Positions 36,071 to 47,549 are shown, numbered from the stretch's first letter. The stretch is DNA of 64,000 nt from Tigriopus japonicus (GCA_010645155.1 JAAGOF010000251.1:924010-988009); one strand, 5' to 3'. Notes: generated from the letters alone by a model not told the origin. A program made the numbers and translations.

Positions 36071-38825
36071 GGAAAGTGGAACCCCCTGGTATAAGCAGTA
36101 CTTTCTTTTGGTTCTGGATTCTTACCCTCCCCTGGGAGAATGTAGCATTTTCTACCGGGAAAATATTAGTGACAACAAGCTTTAAATGAGTAATTTGAAA
36201 TTACTTAAAAAGGCAATAGATAATAGGTCAGATGTTTTGTGTATTCCAAGGTTTGCTAGCAAAGATGACTTCGAGGCAACTTCAAGTCAGTTTCAGCCGT
36301 TTTGTTGATAGCATAAGCTTTCTTGAATCAGAAGTACACCAAGCAACTTATGAAAAAGCGAAGTGTACCACTGGTGCCAAGGTGCAACAAGTAGATACGT
36401 CAACAATGTTCCAACGCTAGTCATATGTTTAGCATGCACAAACATGTGCTAGTTCCATTGACTTCAAGTAAACTTCTAGCAAGCAGGGTCGCTATTTGGG
36501 CTTAGCATCAGGTTTGATTGATGAGAGGTTCTCCGAGAAGCACGCCTAGAGAGGAGCATTCCAACGTTGTGGAAGCACTCCCATTTGAATACTTCAAGGC
36601 TGATCAATTGAACTGCAAGCGAACTTCCTTCCAGTGTTTCCTTAAATCAGCTGCCAAAATTTGCATGCTGCTGTGAGATCAATCAATGTTTTGAGTTGAA
36701 TGGAGTAATATGAAGTAAAGAAGGAGAAATGTGGAATAGCTGAACCAGCGGGCAATTAGTGTTTTGAGAGGATGAATTTACGATCATAGATGTAGAGGCA
36801 ATTCTAGGTTGGAATGGGAAACTTACTTTTCAAAATGGCAGCTGTCTCAACAAAACCAGCCAATTGAACTACGAAGTGTCCTAACAAGTACACTTTCTAG
36901 AGTTGCCATCAAAACATATGCTCACACCACTTACTTGAACTGGACGATTCATATTGCATTTGGCACGATTTGTCAAAATTGCACCCAACAAACTATCAGA
37001 GTGCCACAAGTTCAAATTGAATTACTATATGAAATCACTGAATGCGATTTGTTTGGGTTGCAGAAATCTTCAAAGGAGCTGTGTTTATAGAGTTAATGAA
37101 GAGTTTACTCTCAAGTAGACTTTGTAGCATACCTTCAAGTAAACTAGCAAGCATTCCAAGACCAATACAACCAAAACATATGACCTATTATGAACTTTCC
37201 TACGCTGGTCAAAGGATTCAGTGTAATGTGAGTCTGCAGTATTCTAGAATATATTTCTATTTATTATTTAAAGAAAAACGGCTAGCGCATCTCAGTTTAA
37301 TCCCAATTTGCGGCTTAAAATTATACAGGTAAAGGCTCCTTTTTTTGCTTCAACCATGTACTCTTTAACTTTTCATTGCCATATTTCAAGTCAAAGCATT
37401 AAGATTTTTACCTTCTTTTCTAAATGGGAGGCAATTACTTTATGGTTTTGATCACTATTTTTCTACTTTGATCAAGTTTAAATCAAATTTTTGGCCGAAA
37501 AATTCAAAATTCAGGCCCTTGTAATGAGTCATCTTTCTGCTGTCTTTTGGTATTGTTTGTTAAAGAGTCAGCACATCAATGATAAAGGATGTTCCATGAA
37601 GGAATATTCCCACTACTTGCTACTTTTTGGTTGCCAATAGCATATATTGGTTTGGTGGTTGTTTGCATTGAACGGGCAGATCAATGCTAACTTTTTACAC
37701 CAAAGAGTTGAGTTTGGAGGGTAACAGTCAACCAGGATCGAATCCCATCCATCTTAACAACAAACCGACGTAGTTCACGCTAAACTATGCCTCACCTTCC
37801 CTGTCTTTTGGTCATATTGGCTTTTTATTCATGTTTACTTCATTTATCATGAGTTTTGTATGTAGGGCGTATTTGCATCTTCAGGAACCAAATTAGCTAA
37901 AATGTAAAATGCTATGCATATTTTCATTGTTTGAAATAATCCAAATTGTGCGACAAAATTTTAAAAAAACTAATCTCAATAAGATGTCCTGGATTGAGGG
38001 AAGCTCTACCTACCTCTTCTATTCTGCGTCCACTTGAACATTCAAATGTCACTTGAATAAGATTTAAAAAACAAGTTATTTCTCTTGTTTTGTTCCCACT
38101 TGCAATTCACAATGCAACTTATAGAGGACAACAACAATTCATTCACTGATCTCTCCACTTAATTCACGAATCAAACAAACACATGCACATTTTCAATATT
38201 TCTTCCTTGTTTATCAATTACTACTAAGTTGAGGCAAGGAAGTTTTCTTTTCCCAACCAGGATCGCCATCTCTACCGTGCCACCTTTAGACATCAATAAG
38301 GCCTGTAGCGTAAAAATGTTTTCACAATCAGTCATGGGAATCCTTTCACTTGAATGCTTAACAGAGATCATCTTGTGGAGAGGAAACTAAATGCAATTCT
38401 GATTGTTTCCATCTAATTGTCCAAAATTCCTCTCTCTATAATTTTCATGTCTGTGATAAACTAGAAGTTCTTGGGAAGAAGTGCTCCTCCTTGTTCAGTA
38501 TCAATCATGTAGAGCTAGGTCAGTTGTACGCTCTGGACGAGCTTCTTGAAGTTAACCATTCACATGCAAGATCAAGTACAAGATTGCAGCAATAAGAAAT
38601 CAATTTATTGCAAAAATACTGTTCATGTATATATTTTTGCCTTACGCTAGATTTCTATTGTTAACCTGAAGTGCTCTAGTTTAACCAAGGTATCCTTGGT
38701 TTAACCAGTATTGTACCTAGAGTCGCATTCACATACCATGTCAAATGCCTGTTCTATAAGCACACTGATTGTTACTTAAAAGTGGCTACATGATTATTCA
38801 GTATGGGTTCGTCAGAACATGAAAT
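36071..38825. other. gene-less stretch
   Basis: No protein family recognised on either strand; the longest open frames (about 90-96 codons near 36809-37332) have no motifs and overlap one another. The only structure seen is a tRNA-like relic at about 37728-37800 on the minus strand. Confidence 0.5.
37728..37800 (-). repeat. tRNA-like relic
   Basis: On the minus strand an A-box-like TAGTTTAGCGTG and a B-box-like GGATTCGATCC lie in the right order, about 40 bases apart. The arms do not fold well by eye, so this is more likely a SINE head or dead tRNA than a working gene. Confidence 0.35.
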
Positions 38826-38828
38826 ACA

Positions 38829-39240
38829 CGGGGGTTTCACTTACCGGAACGGAAAACTGCGTCTTTTACTTGGGTTCTTTCTACTCGGGCCTGAGAAAGA
38901 GTTGAATCGTAGAGCAAGTTAATTTCGGGCAACTCTAAACCACCAAGTCAACCAGATTTCTTGCCTCTTGAGCTGTTGCCACCTAGGTCAGGTGGGCAAG
39001 TGCCAGAGGCGTCGGTGGAGCGAGGAAGAGGAGCAGGCCGCTCCTACACCTCCACCTCTGACACTTTCACCACCTTCCCGAGGTGGCAACAACTCAATCG
39101 GAAGAGAATCTGGTTGACTAAGTGGTTCCGAGTTACCCTCAACCAACTTTCTCTCCTCCTCTCCTCTTACTCAGGCCCTGGTAGAATGTAACCCGGGTAA
39201 AAGAAATAGCTATTCCGTCCACGTAAATGAATATCCCAGG
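38829..39240. mobile_element. foldback element (about 180-bp arms)
   Basis: The two halves are reverse complements in patches: CTTTTACTTGGGTTCTTTCTAC with its inverse near 39182-39202; CGGGCCTGAG with CTCAGGCCC; AAGTCAACCAGATT with AATCTGGTTGACT; GTTGCCACCT with AGGTGGCAAC. GC-rich centre. No gene. Confidence 0.65.
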
Positions 39241-39600
39241 TACTTTTGGAACATTCTTTCACTCTTCGATTTTTTCTCTCCCTAGGCAAAAAGTGAGAAA
39301 AATGATCAAAAAACTTACAAACAAAAGGACAAGCTTTACGGGGACAGTGTGGAAAATAGGGGGCTTTGGGTGGGGTGTTTTAGTAAACTTACAAGAAAAG
39401 TAAACTGGGTCAGAAAGTGTGAGTAGAAAATAGGATTAGAATGTAAGGGTTGAAAGTAGGCAAGGAGTAAAGAATGGAAAACAAGTGGGAACACAAGCAG
39501 AAGTAGTAAATGAGAAAGCAAATGGTGGTAGAACACTGGAAAACAAGCAGTTTGCAATTTGGTAGTTCGACTTCCCCCTTGCCCATTACTTTAGTCGTAC
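39241..39600. other. gene-less stretch, purine-rich
   Basis: A purine-rich plus strand (AAGTAGGCAAGGAGTAAAG-like) gives long Leu/Phe/Ser-rich minus-strand frames. These look like composition artefacts. Confidence 0.5.
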
Positions 39601-39607
39601 CATAAGG

Positions 39608-39912
39608 GTGGAAATACACGGACAGCCTAAAGTGGCAGGCCAGCCATTTTTTCAGCCTGCCTGGCCGAATTTTGACCCAACCCACCTGAAAAATGAAGCC
39701 TACCTGTAGACTGGCTCATTTAGAGCAGAAATACACGAGCAGGTGAAAGTGTCAGGACAGTCAGGACTTTTTTCAGCCTGCCCGGGGGAACTTCGAGCTA
39801 AGGGTGGAAATACACGGACAGGCTAAATTCCTCGACAGGCTGCTTTTTCAACCTGACAGGTCATAGCTTGACAAGTCAAAATTGGAATCAGAAATACACG
39901 CACAAGCTCTTT
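39608..39912. repeat. palindrome-ended MITE-like repeat, copy 2 (rearranged)
   Basis: Four GAAATACACG starts (about 39610, 39731, 39809 and 39890), each followed by a (G/C)ACAGGC- or AGCAGG-type block. Parts match the copy at 2411-2753 directly and inverted, so two or more elements are joined or nested here. Confidence 0.5.
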
Positions 39913-40144
39913 TCTGATAAGGAAAAGCTGGTGCCTGTGGAGTTTTCAATTTCTCTGCTCCCCTTTGTACTTTATTATTGCGTTCCTCCTTCCTACTTAA
40001 ACCAGCTTGTACTTGTGTGGATTGTCCATTTCTCTTACGTCATTCATTGAATTGTGGGGTTGTACAGTAATTACCCCTTTTGATATGCTGGATTGAGTTG
40101 CGTTAGCACCACGATGAAAATATCGAATTTTGTTGATGATAAAG

Positions 40145-40350
40145 AATTTGACTACTATTTCTTGACTCAAACACATGGGGACATCGTCGTCCCCATAGAA
40201 CAAACTTATATACCGGTCTCCTGTATTATTTATACCTGTAGTTTAATGCCACAAAGCATAGTAATCATACCCATGAAATGGCACAGTGCGTGTGTTCTAT
40301 GGGGACGACGATGTCCCCATGTGTTTGAGTCAAGAAATAGTTGTCGACTT
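40145..40350. repeat. 57-bp inverted arms around a 92-bp spacer
   Basis: 40145-40201 and 40294-40350 are near-perfect reverse complements (core ACACATGGGGACATCGTCGT on the left arm). The arms contain their own small palindrome GGGGAC...GTCCCC. The spacer is ordinary sequence. A MITE is likely. Confidence 0.75.
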
Positions 40351-40369
40351 CTTTAACAAAAAAGAAAAA

Positions 40370-40490
40370 AATCCTCCCAAACAGGCAAGGATGAGACCAA
40401 TCCGTGTGGCCTTTATAAACGTTGTGTTAAGACTGAATTATTACTTCTTTGCGCACACACCCTCAATAATAGGTGGATTAAGAATCCATG
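40370..40490 (-). pseudogene. DEG/ENaC relic: exon 1 and 5' flank
   Basis: Matches gene 1 exon 1 and its upstream side (7455-7560): the TM1 start FIKATRIGLIL is recognisable, but the start codon is ACG and the exon breaks off after about 20 codons at the palindrome boundary. With 35863-36070 it marks a decayed minus-strand gene. Confidence 0.7.
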
Positions 40491-40599
40491 TAATTCTTGT
40501 GTGAAGTATTAAACATTAAATGGATGATGACAAAGGGCAAGGACCAAATTTAGAATATTAGAGTGGGTTTACAAATGGGTAGCGTAATAGGACATGTGT

Positions 40600-41229
40600 A
40601 AGGTTGCTTCAAGTGAGCGTTTTAAATCATTCCGCGGGCGGCAAAACAGGGCCGTTGGCTGTGCTGTGCTGCTCAGCCCATTTTGGCGAATCCAAGTTTT
40701 TCCCATTTTAACGTGCATTTGATGATTCTAGGTCCCTGGAAACGATCTAAATTTTACGTTTTGATCCCTCTGCTTTCACTTGGTTGAAAATATGCCCAAT
40801 TTGTTTGCTAGAAAATGATACAGAAAAGATTAGATCTTAAAAGAAAGAAGCGTTAAAAAATAATGCATTTCTCTGTATGTTAAGTACTTTGAAATATTTA
40901 AATGATTCTTTGGAACCCACTGAATAAATCAGCATCTTTATATTAGTGTTTGGATCAATGTTAAGTCCTATTTTTGCAATAGCACAAGGCTTGCTTACTT
41001 GCTTTTATATCAATCACCCTAATAATATTTTATGCATATTATTGACCCAATTCCAGCCAAGGTATCCTTAAGTGAAATACCGATCGTTTCCAAGGACCTA
41101 GAATCATCAAATGCTCGTCAAAATGGGAAAAACTTGGATTCGCCAAAATGGGCTGAGCAGCACAGCACAGCCAACGGCCCTGTTTTGCCGCCCGCGGAAT
41201 GATTTAAAACGCTCACTTGGAGCAACCTT
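40600..41229. mobile_element. 630-bp foldback element, copy 2
   Basis: Begins AAGGTTGCTTCAAGTGAGCG and ends with its near inverse (one mismatch). Same length and internal order as copy 1 at 29960-30589. It splits the duplicated gene-1 5' flank (40490 continues near 41285). Confidence 0.85.
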
Positions 41230-41831
41230 GTGCATGTCTAATTGGTTAAGTACTCCTACGCAGGCTGATGTCGTGAACTCAAGACAATTGTCACCACTCC
41301 CCAAGAAAAAACTGGATGAGGGCAAATTCTAAAGATATACCAAGTACAATAAATGCCCAACGTTTGCTTAAAACTCGCAAGAACGAGCAAATTTGATTCC
41401 TAAATCTAGTTGATTCATGCAAGCGATGTTGCAAATTTTAAGCTGATCGATGAAGTACTTCAACTCAGGTGAAGTAAAATTAGTTGATTAACTGGGACAG
41501 AAAACGATCAATTCCGTTCCACCCCATATTTCATTCAAAGGAACAACGTTTTGAAATTAGGATAAATATGTTTATCGACATTCGATTCCTGGATTCACTA
41601 TCTAAATTTCTCCGATGAAAGCTTATTAGGTTGCTGTAAATTTTTTTGATATTTTAAGGTTTTAAAGTTTCATGATAGACTACCCCTCAGGTTTTATTTG
41701 AAAAGTAAGCATTTTTTGACTCGCTGGTTTTTGGACCAATAAGATCCGAGAAATCCATTGGTTTGTTCAAAACAAGTTCTCATTCAACCCTGTATTCGTG
41801 TCTTGTTTTTGATTGAGTAAGTTTTGAAGCC

Positions 41832-43690
41832 ATGGAAAAGCATGAAAAAGCCATAAGTTTATTATGTTTGGTTTGCCTGGACCGTGGTGCACAGCCCATT
41901 CCAAATACCAAATACCAGACGTTGGCTGAGGTGTACCTCGTCCAACAGTATAATCCCTTAGACCCAGGGTTACCCAGTGGTCTTTGTTACTCCTGCTCCA
42001 CCAAACTTTCTGCTTATGAATTGGGATCATTCGATCAAATGTTGCCTTGCCTGCCTGATTATGCAGAAATGGCGAATTATCGTTTGTCTCGTGGTGTTCA
42101 CTGATGTGCTTGCTTTCTTTGCGTGAAATATCAAATGGCAGGCTTGAAATCTTCACTGGTGACGTGCAAGAAATCACGTCCAGGGCAACACTTTTCAAAA
42201 AAAACATCTGAAGCAACTCGGAATGAAAAGTAAAAATTTTTACGCTTCTTATGCATCAAATGCTTCTGCATGGTCTACCCTGGATGCAAACATCCCTGTT
42301 CCCAAACCAGCCTACATAGAAATATGAGGAAGCTCATTCCGGACAAAACTATCGAGCGTATAACTTGGTCCATTTTACACGAAAGAAGTAAAATGCCTTT
42401 TACATTGTCACCTTTGACCAACCTACCCAGATTCTCGAAATGACGGATTCAAAGGCAATGCGTGAAACAGAGGACAAGCCTATGCTCAAGGTTGAAACTA
42501 TTCTAAATATCAAAGGCAATACGGGCTTAAGTAGCCAAAAGATCCTGAAAATGGCCGAAGGGATACGATCTGATGTCGCCATTTAACCAGGCCTCTACGA
42601 TGGCCTGAAAAGTGCAAACTCAAAATTTAAGGATTTCTTTAACTTTTCGGATGAAATGACATCAAATCATGGCGTTGCATTTCCTTTGGTATTTTGCAAC
42701 AATCCTGAACAGTTTACAAATTTCATCCTTAACGAGAAGGGAATTGAGCACGACCAAGTATTTCTCAGATTATCGATGGATGAAGGGAAAGGATTCCTGA
42801 AGATTAGTGGAAATTTGGTTCTCCGATATCCTGATCAGTAGAGACCGGGAAAAAATGTTGGAAAAACGTCCAAAAAATGTCATTAAAATGTCAGGAAAAA
42901 GGGCAAAAAATGTTGAAATAGAGGGCAAAAAGGGCACAAAATGTTGAAAATTAGGGCAAAAAAGTCAACGAGATATGTGAGGAATGGGACTAGATGCGTG
43001 GAGGACTTGAGAAGACTACTTAACACAATGTGACCAGACGTCTGAAGGAAATAATGCCGTCAAAACTCTAGCTGTAAAAAAAAATGTGAGGTTGCGCTTC
43101 ACATAGCAGGGTGTTTTTATAAGCTAGACGTCAAAACAGTTTATGTTTTAAGTCAGATAGCACATTCAGACCCTTTGAAAGGCAATAGATATTAAAGTCT
43201 GAGTAAATAATGGCAACAGTGCCAACTTAAAACATACTTTACTCTACACATAGCTATTTAGCCCACGTAAAATAATCACGGAAACAAGGGTCACAAAGTT
43301 TCTGATTTAAACCTTTCACAACTTTTTGACAAGAAGAAACTTTAAGGGCACTTTTTTCCCCTTTCCAAAGATTTGAAAAAAATGGCATCGTAAAATGTGA
43401 AGTTGAACAATGACAATTTTAGCGGGAAATTTCAAGCCTTCATTTGATTAATTGGTCCCTCAGAACCGGTTTTGGGATGACATTTTTGAGCAAAAAGGAC
43501 AAAAAAATGTTAAGAAAATGTTGAAATTTTCCAAAAAATGTCAAATAAAATTAAAATGTTATATTCATGTAAAATTGGCAGAAAATGTAAAAAAAAAATT
43601 TAATGTAAAAAAATTTTTTCCCTAGCCCTACTGATCAGGAAACCAACAAGTTTGTGACGTCTGGAGTAAAAAGAACCTTTATATTGGCAA
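41832..43690 (+). pseudogene. decayed gene of unknown family with Cys pairs, split by a DNA element
   Basis: A clean 90-codon start (ATG at 41832, GCCATGG context) has CxxC at residues 12-15 and again at 52-55, a spacing that could bind zinc. In the same frame, after one TGA, comes CACFLCVKY. The next recognisable part is 42440-42838 (RYPDQ end), with one TAA at 42584. The element at 42839-43630 then interrupts it. ETNKFVTSGVKRTFILAIA resumes after the duplication, until a foldback begins at 43696. At least one frame change lies between 42240 and 42440. I do not recognise the family; it may itself come from a transposon. Not expected to make a product. Confidence 0.45.
42839..43630. mobile_element. 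792-bp hAT-like element, copy 2 (inverted relative to 34895)
   Basis: Ends TAGAGACCGGGAAAAA / TTTTTTCCCTAGCCCTA. Perfect 8-bp duplication CTGATCAG at 42831-42838 and 43631-43638. The interior aligns with the reverse complement of 34895-35725. The target CTGATCAG resembles the other copy's CTGATGAC. Confidence 0.92.
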
Positions 43691-43695
43691 TTGCA

Positions 43696-44434
43696 ATCTT
43701 GGCTATTTTTACTAAACCCTCGATTGGGAGGTTGCGTGGTCTAATTTTACCTAACATTCCGAAATTTGTCGGAATGTCGAACTCGTGGGCAAATTGTTTT
43801 CGTAAGCCTGTCATGAAGTGTGAACCCTACACAAAGTGCTGGTTTGCTCCGACAGCTTGTTTGCTACAGCTGCGCGTTCGGCTCACTATAACTCGAGAAT
43901 GCAAAAGAATGAACCCGCCTTAGATACAGTGTATTGGTATGGGATTGGATATTCTATTAAAGAACAGTTGAAAGGTAATATAATAAAATAACCTTTCCAC
44001 ATCTAAACCTAACCTAACCTTACCTTACCTAACCTAACCTAACTTAACGTAAAGTAATTTAATCCTAACGTAAACCAAATGTAATGTAATGATAAAAAAT
44101 GAATGGTCAAACCTAAAAAGAAAAAAAAAATTATACCCTTGGTGAGCCGCGAACACTCAATCATTGGTACATGAGCCAGGTTCTCTACCACAGCGCTATA
44201 ACATTGCCTTGGATGGAAGGGTGCAATTGGTAGTATTAACTGTCTCATTTGTTGCAACAATTGTTTCAAGCAAGCTGTCGGAGCAAACCAGCACTTTGTG
44301 TAGGGTTCACACTTCATGACAGGCTTACGAAAACAATTTGCCCACGAGTTCGACATTCCGACAAATTTCGGAATGTTAGGTAAAATTAGACAACGCAACC
44401 TCCCAATCGAGGGTTTAGTAAAAATAGCCAAGAT
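43696..44434. mobile_element. foldback element with about 170-bp arms and a CCTAA tract
   Basis: Arms 43696-43866 and 44270-44434 are nearly perfect inverses (start ATCTTGGCTATTTTTACTAA). Because both arms read open in one direction, the same about 55-residue peptide appears on both strands; this is a repeat effect, not two genes. The centre holds CCTAA repeats at 43997-44045 and a degenerate tRNA-like string (about 44150-44205, minus). It ends about 70 bases before unit 6. Confidence 0.85.
43997..44045. repeat. short telomere-like CCTAA tract
   Basis: About eight CCTAA/CCTTA/CTTAA units in a row. TTAGG is the ancestral arthropod telomere repeat. Here the tract is inside a foldback element, so it is interstitial. 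Confidence 0.6.
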
Positions 44435-44501
44435 CATTAGAAGCCAAAGCCTGTCTCATAAGGATATCTGCCCGGAACAAAGTTAGGTTCAGTGCTTTCG
44501 A

Positions 44502-46621
44502 CATGTTCGTTAAGGTTGCGCAAATATTCTGCTTCTGTCTCTGTTTTGGTGGATATTTTATGCAATGTTACGAGCTTTTCGTAAATTTCAACGGTGGAGC
44601 GACCACCACCATTACTTCGTGAGTATTGCAAATTCAAATATCGCATTGGCATTTCATCAAATAAGTTTCTCAGGATCATTGTTGCCGAGGATAGAGGATC
44701 GAGGAACATGCCTCGATTTCAGTTTGTTTGGATCCCCCAACATCTTTTGATCGACTTTCAAAATTGGGCCTTGCTCCAGATTCTTGGAACATCAAGCAAT
44801 TGATGCATGATGTTGCTAGACCACCCATAACTTAGCCAATTTCTTCTGAAAATAATAGCGATCTCTTTGATAAATCCATGTATTCATTCGAAGAAGTATT
44901 TAAAACTGTGATCTTTGGGGAAGACAAAACATGGAAGAAAACTTCTACTGTGAACCATAAGGTAAACCAAGGATCACTAAATACCTGGATGCCTCGGCTA
45001 TTGGCAAAATACATCTTCGGAATTCTGTGTTAGACAGAGAAAAATCTAGTTAAACCAGTTGTCTGGCTGGTAATAGGAAGCTCATATGCTTAATTTCAAC
45101 TTGATCGACTGAAATTTGTGGCAGTTAGAGTAATTTGAAGCGGAGAGCATAGGGCGCTCTTTCGACCGAACATTTGCACCTACAATCGTCCAGAAGGACG
45201 TAGGGTCAATTTTTCTCTCGTTTCCTCGCGTATGTATTGCGACTGTAGCAAATTTGGAAACGTTGTTTCTCGTGGATGGAGAAATGTACCATGCTGAAAT
45301 TCAGCAAACGACATCCTTATATGATTGTTTAATCATTCTTATCAAAACAAAGTCGTTTACTTGAATGGAATTCGATTTATAAAAAATCCACAGCTGAACG
45401 CCTGAGAGGAGGCTTCCATGTCTTACGATTTCCTTGGGTAAACTAGAGTCTCTAGGGTAAACCAAGGATGGCTCAAGCCAGGATTACTTTCAAAATACAC
45501 ACTAGGTCCGATTAGTACAATGAAAATTCAACGGAACAATACATTTGCTGCAAAAAACTCACATTTTAGTACAATGATCGGACCCAGTGTGTATTTTTGA
45601 AATTCGTCCTGACGTACAGTGGTTCCTGGGTAAACCATTGGTTCAAATGTGGGAATGAACTGCGAATTCTTGATCAATAAGTTGGCATCGAGGTTTCAAC
45701 GTGGTCCTATTTATTTATTTCTCAGGTGACGAGCACATACCATACAGGAAATTGTTTTACTTTTATGTCAGATGCCTTACATGCCACTTCGGTCTCCACT
45801 TTTTTCATCGAGTTTAACGATGTTTTTGATTCTCGAAGTGGACGCTTCAGAAAATTCCTTCACGATACCGGAATGGAAATTTTATTGGTGAATCAGGTGA
45901 TATTAGAATTGACGACATTGGCAATTGGTTGTCTTAATAATACAAAATGTTTTGTTTTGTTTTAGATTTGGGAGAACGCGAATAAGGTTATGCAAGACAT
46001 TTCTCCGGGATCTCACACGGAAATTGTACTGAGCAAACAGATCCAAAAAAAACTTTCCAAGGCTCATCTAGGTGGTCAAGAATGCAGAGGAGATTGGAAC
46101 TCTTTGGATTATTTCCAATGCATTGATGTATTCATGGAGACGAGCAGAGAAAAAATCAATTGTACTTTTGTCTTTGATATGTCATTGAGTATGAATTTTC
46201 CCTTAGGGTTTAATATTTCCTTTAGATCAAACCATACTTCAATCTTTGGTTTTTAGATCAATCTGCTCTAAGAACTAAAAAGCCGATATGTACGTCCTTT
46301 AATGACACAAGAGCTATTTTACAACAACAATTAGTAGACTTTCGGAGTTAAAAACTACGTAAAGGAGGTCCGAAACCTGGTACACTCGTCTCTTACGCGG
46401 ATTCATCAACAAATTTCAAACCCTTTGGCGAAAACAAGACGGTTCTTTATGTGGCCTATGAAACTCTGGATACATCTCTTGAGGAGGAGGTTCCAGTATA
46501 CGATGAAATATCCATGATTTCTGCTGTTGGAGGAAGTTTGGGCTTATTCTTGGGGTTTTCTTTCCTTGAAGTAGGCTTCAAAGCGATTCAAACTTTGCAA
46601 AAGCGAACAGGAATTAAATAG
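44502..46621 (+). pseudogene. DEG/ENaC unit 6, full-length pseudogene (5 exons)
   Basis: Exon 1 starts 44502 (CFGGYFMQCYELF) and ends before GTGAGT near 44620. Exon 2 begins about 44675; a lost T after MPRF shifts the frame, and the TGG of the WPI motif is TAG (about 44834). Exon 3 (45726-45896) and exon 4 (45966-46190) are open. Exon 5 (46257-46621) has a TAA near 46351, and both Cys of CPxxC have become Gly (GPKPG), but TM2 (GGSLGLFLGFSFLE) is intact. The splice phases match the functional genes. Intron 2 has received a 165-bp MITE. Sister of unit 2 by sequence and by position next to a minus-strand relic. Confidence 0.88.
45464..45628. mobile_element. 165-bp hAT-like MITE, copy 1, in unit 6 intron 2
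   Basis: Starts AAGGATGGCTCAAGCC and ends GTGGTTCCTG. Perfect 8-bp duplication GGTAAACC at 45456-45463 and 45629-45636. An internal inverted pair (AAAATACACAC...GTCCGATTAGTACAATG with its inverse) makes a hairpin. An identical-length copy is at 63427-63591. Confidence 0.93.
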
Positions 46622-47549
46622 GCATACCACGGCCTAAGGGTTCGTAACTGAAAATGAAATCTCGAATCCGAAACTAAAACCGAAAGCAGTAGACAACGAA
46701 AGCATATACAGCCATAACTGATATGACAATTCCATTGGCAATAGGAAAATGTGGACCAAATAAAAAACTAACAGAATGTTGTTGGATTACTTTTTAACCC
46801 CATATTTTTTTTCTGAAACTGCATTCGTTAACGTTCCTGTTTGCTTTCAGGTACGGTAGATCCAAGAACAACTGAATATCTCTGGACTGGGAGGCCAACG
46901 AGAGGAATCATGATTTCCAGTAGGAACAATTCAATCACGTTCTCCGGCAAATGAGATCTTGCAAATGTTGACAAAAATACGTATTTCAATTTTCAGCTCA
47001 ATCGACCGTCGGAGTCAAAAGTCATGCTCACTCAAAGTTCAGTGCAAATCCTACCGAGAATCAATGAACTAACCCTTTGCGCCACACATTGAGGCAAATT
47101 GAAAATTGCATTTTTGAATCAATTACATTCAAGTATGCCTCTAGAAACAACCAAATGCATCAAATTCACCGGAAACAAATTTGGAAAATCGGTGCTCATA
47201 GACAAAAATCCCAAATAATGGCCTTGTCAAAAAATATATTTCTTAAATTTCGGGCTTTTATCCAAATATTTTGGCCCTTTGAAGAAAAGATATTTTGGAT
47301 ATTTGGTCACTTTTTTTTCAAGTATTTTTCCGGGCCCTAATTTTAACTTAATCCGATTTGAGTTGGTTTTTTACTTTTATTTTTAAACTAAGTCAATAAG
47401 CACTTTTATTGATAATTCTAGATGGTTAAACGTCCCATGGGACCCGCCTTTGACATTTTCCATTAAGTGCTATAAGGTCTTGTTACACCCACTTGTTACT
47501 CATTTTTGCCTTAACGCAGAGCCTCCCGAAAAACACTAGTTCTTAAATC
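46622..47549. other. spacer between unit 6 and gene 7
   Basis: An AATAAA at 46759-46764 could be the relic 3' end of unit 6. About 47205-47340 is an AT-rich repeat ending TTTTTCCGGGCCCTA, related in reverse complement to 55819-55900. No gene. Confidence 0.5.
47205..47340. repeat. TAGGGCCCGG-ended AT-rich repeat, copy 1
   Basis: The right end TATTTTTCCGGGCCCTA and the interior (TTTGGTCACTTTTTT, CCAAATATTTTGG) match 55819-55900 inverted. Left end not defined. TAGGGCCC-type ends suggest another hAT-like family. Confidence 0.5.

Noticed and set aside
40600..41229. Direct target duplication for the 630-bp foldback
   Set aside because: Tested 3- to 10-bp windows on both sides of both copies; only inverted matches were found, so no direct duplication is claimed.
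41767..42216. 149-codon minus-strand frame
   Set aside because: It is antisense to the CxxC-bearing frame at 41832-42104. Motifs and start context favour the plus strand, but the minus frame is longer, so this is a judgement.
44150..44205. tRNA-like string on the minus strand
   Set aside because: The B box is degenerate and no cloverleaf forms by eye; inside a foldback element.
44039..44437. 132-codon minus-strand frame sharing a peptide with the plus strand at 43654-43923
   Set aside because: The shared peptide comes from the two arms of a foldback element; not two genes.
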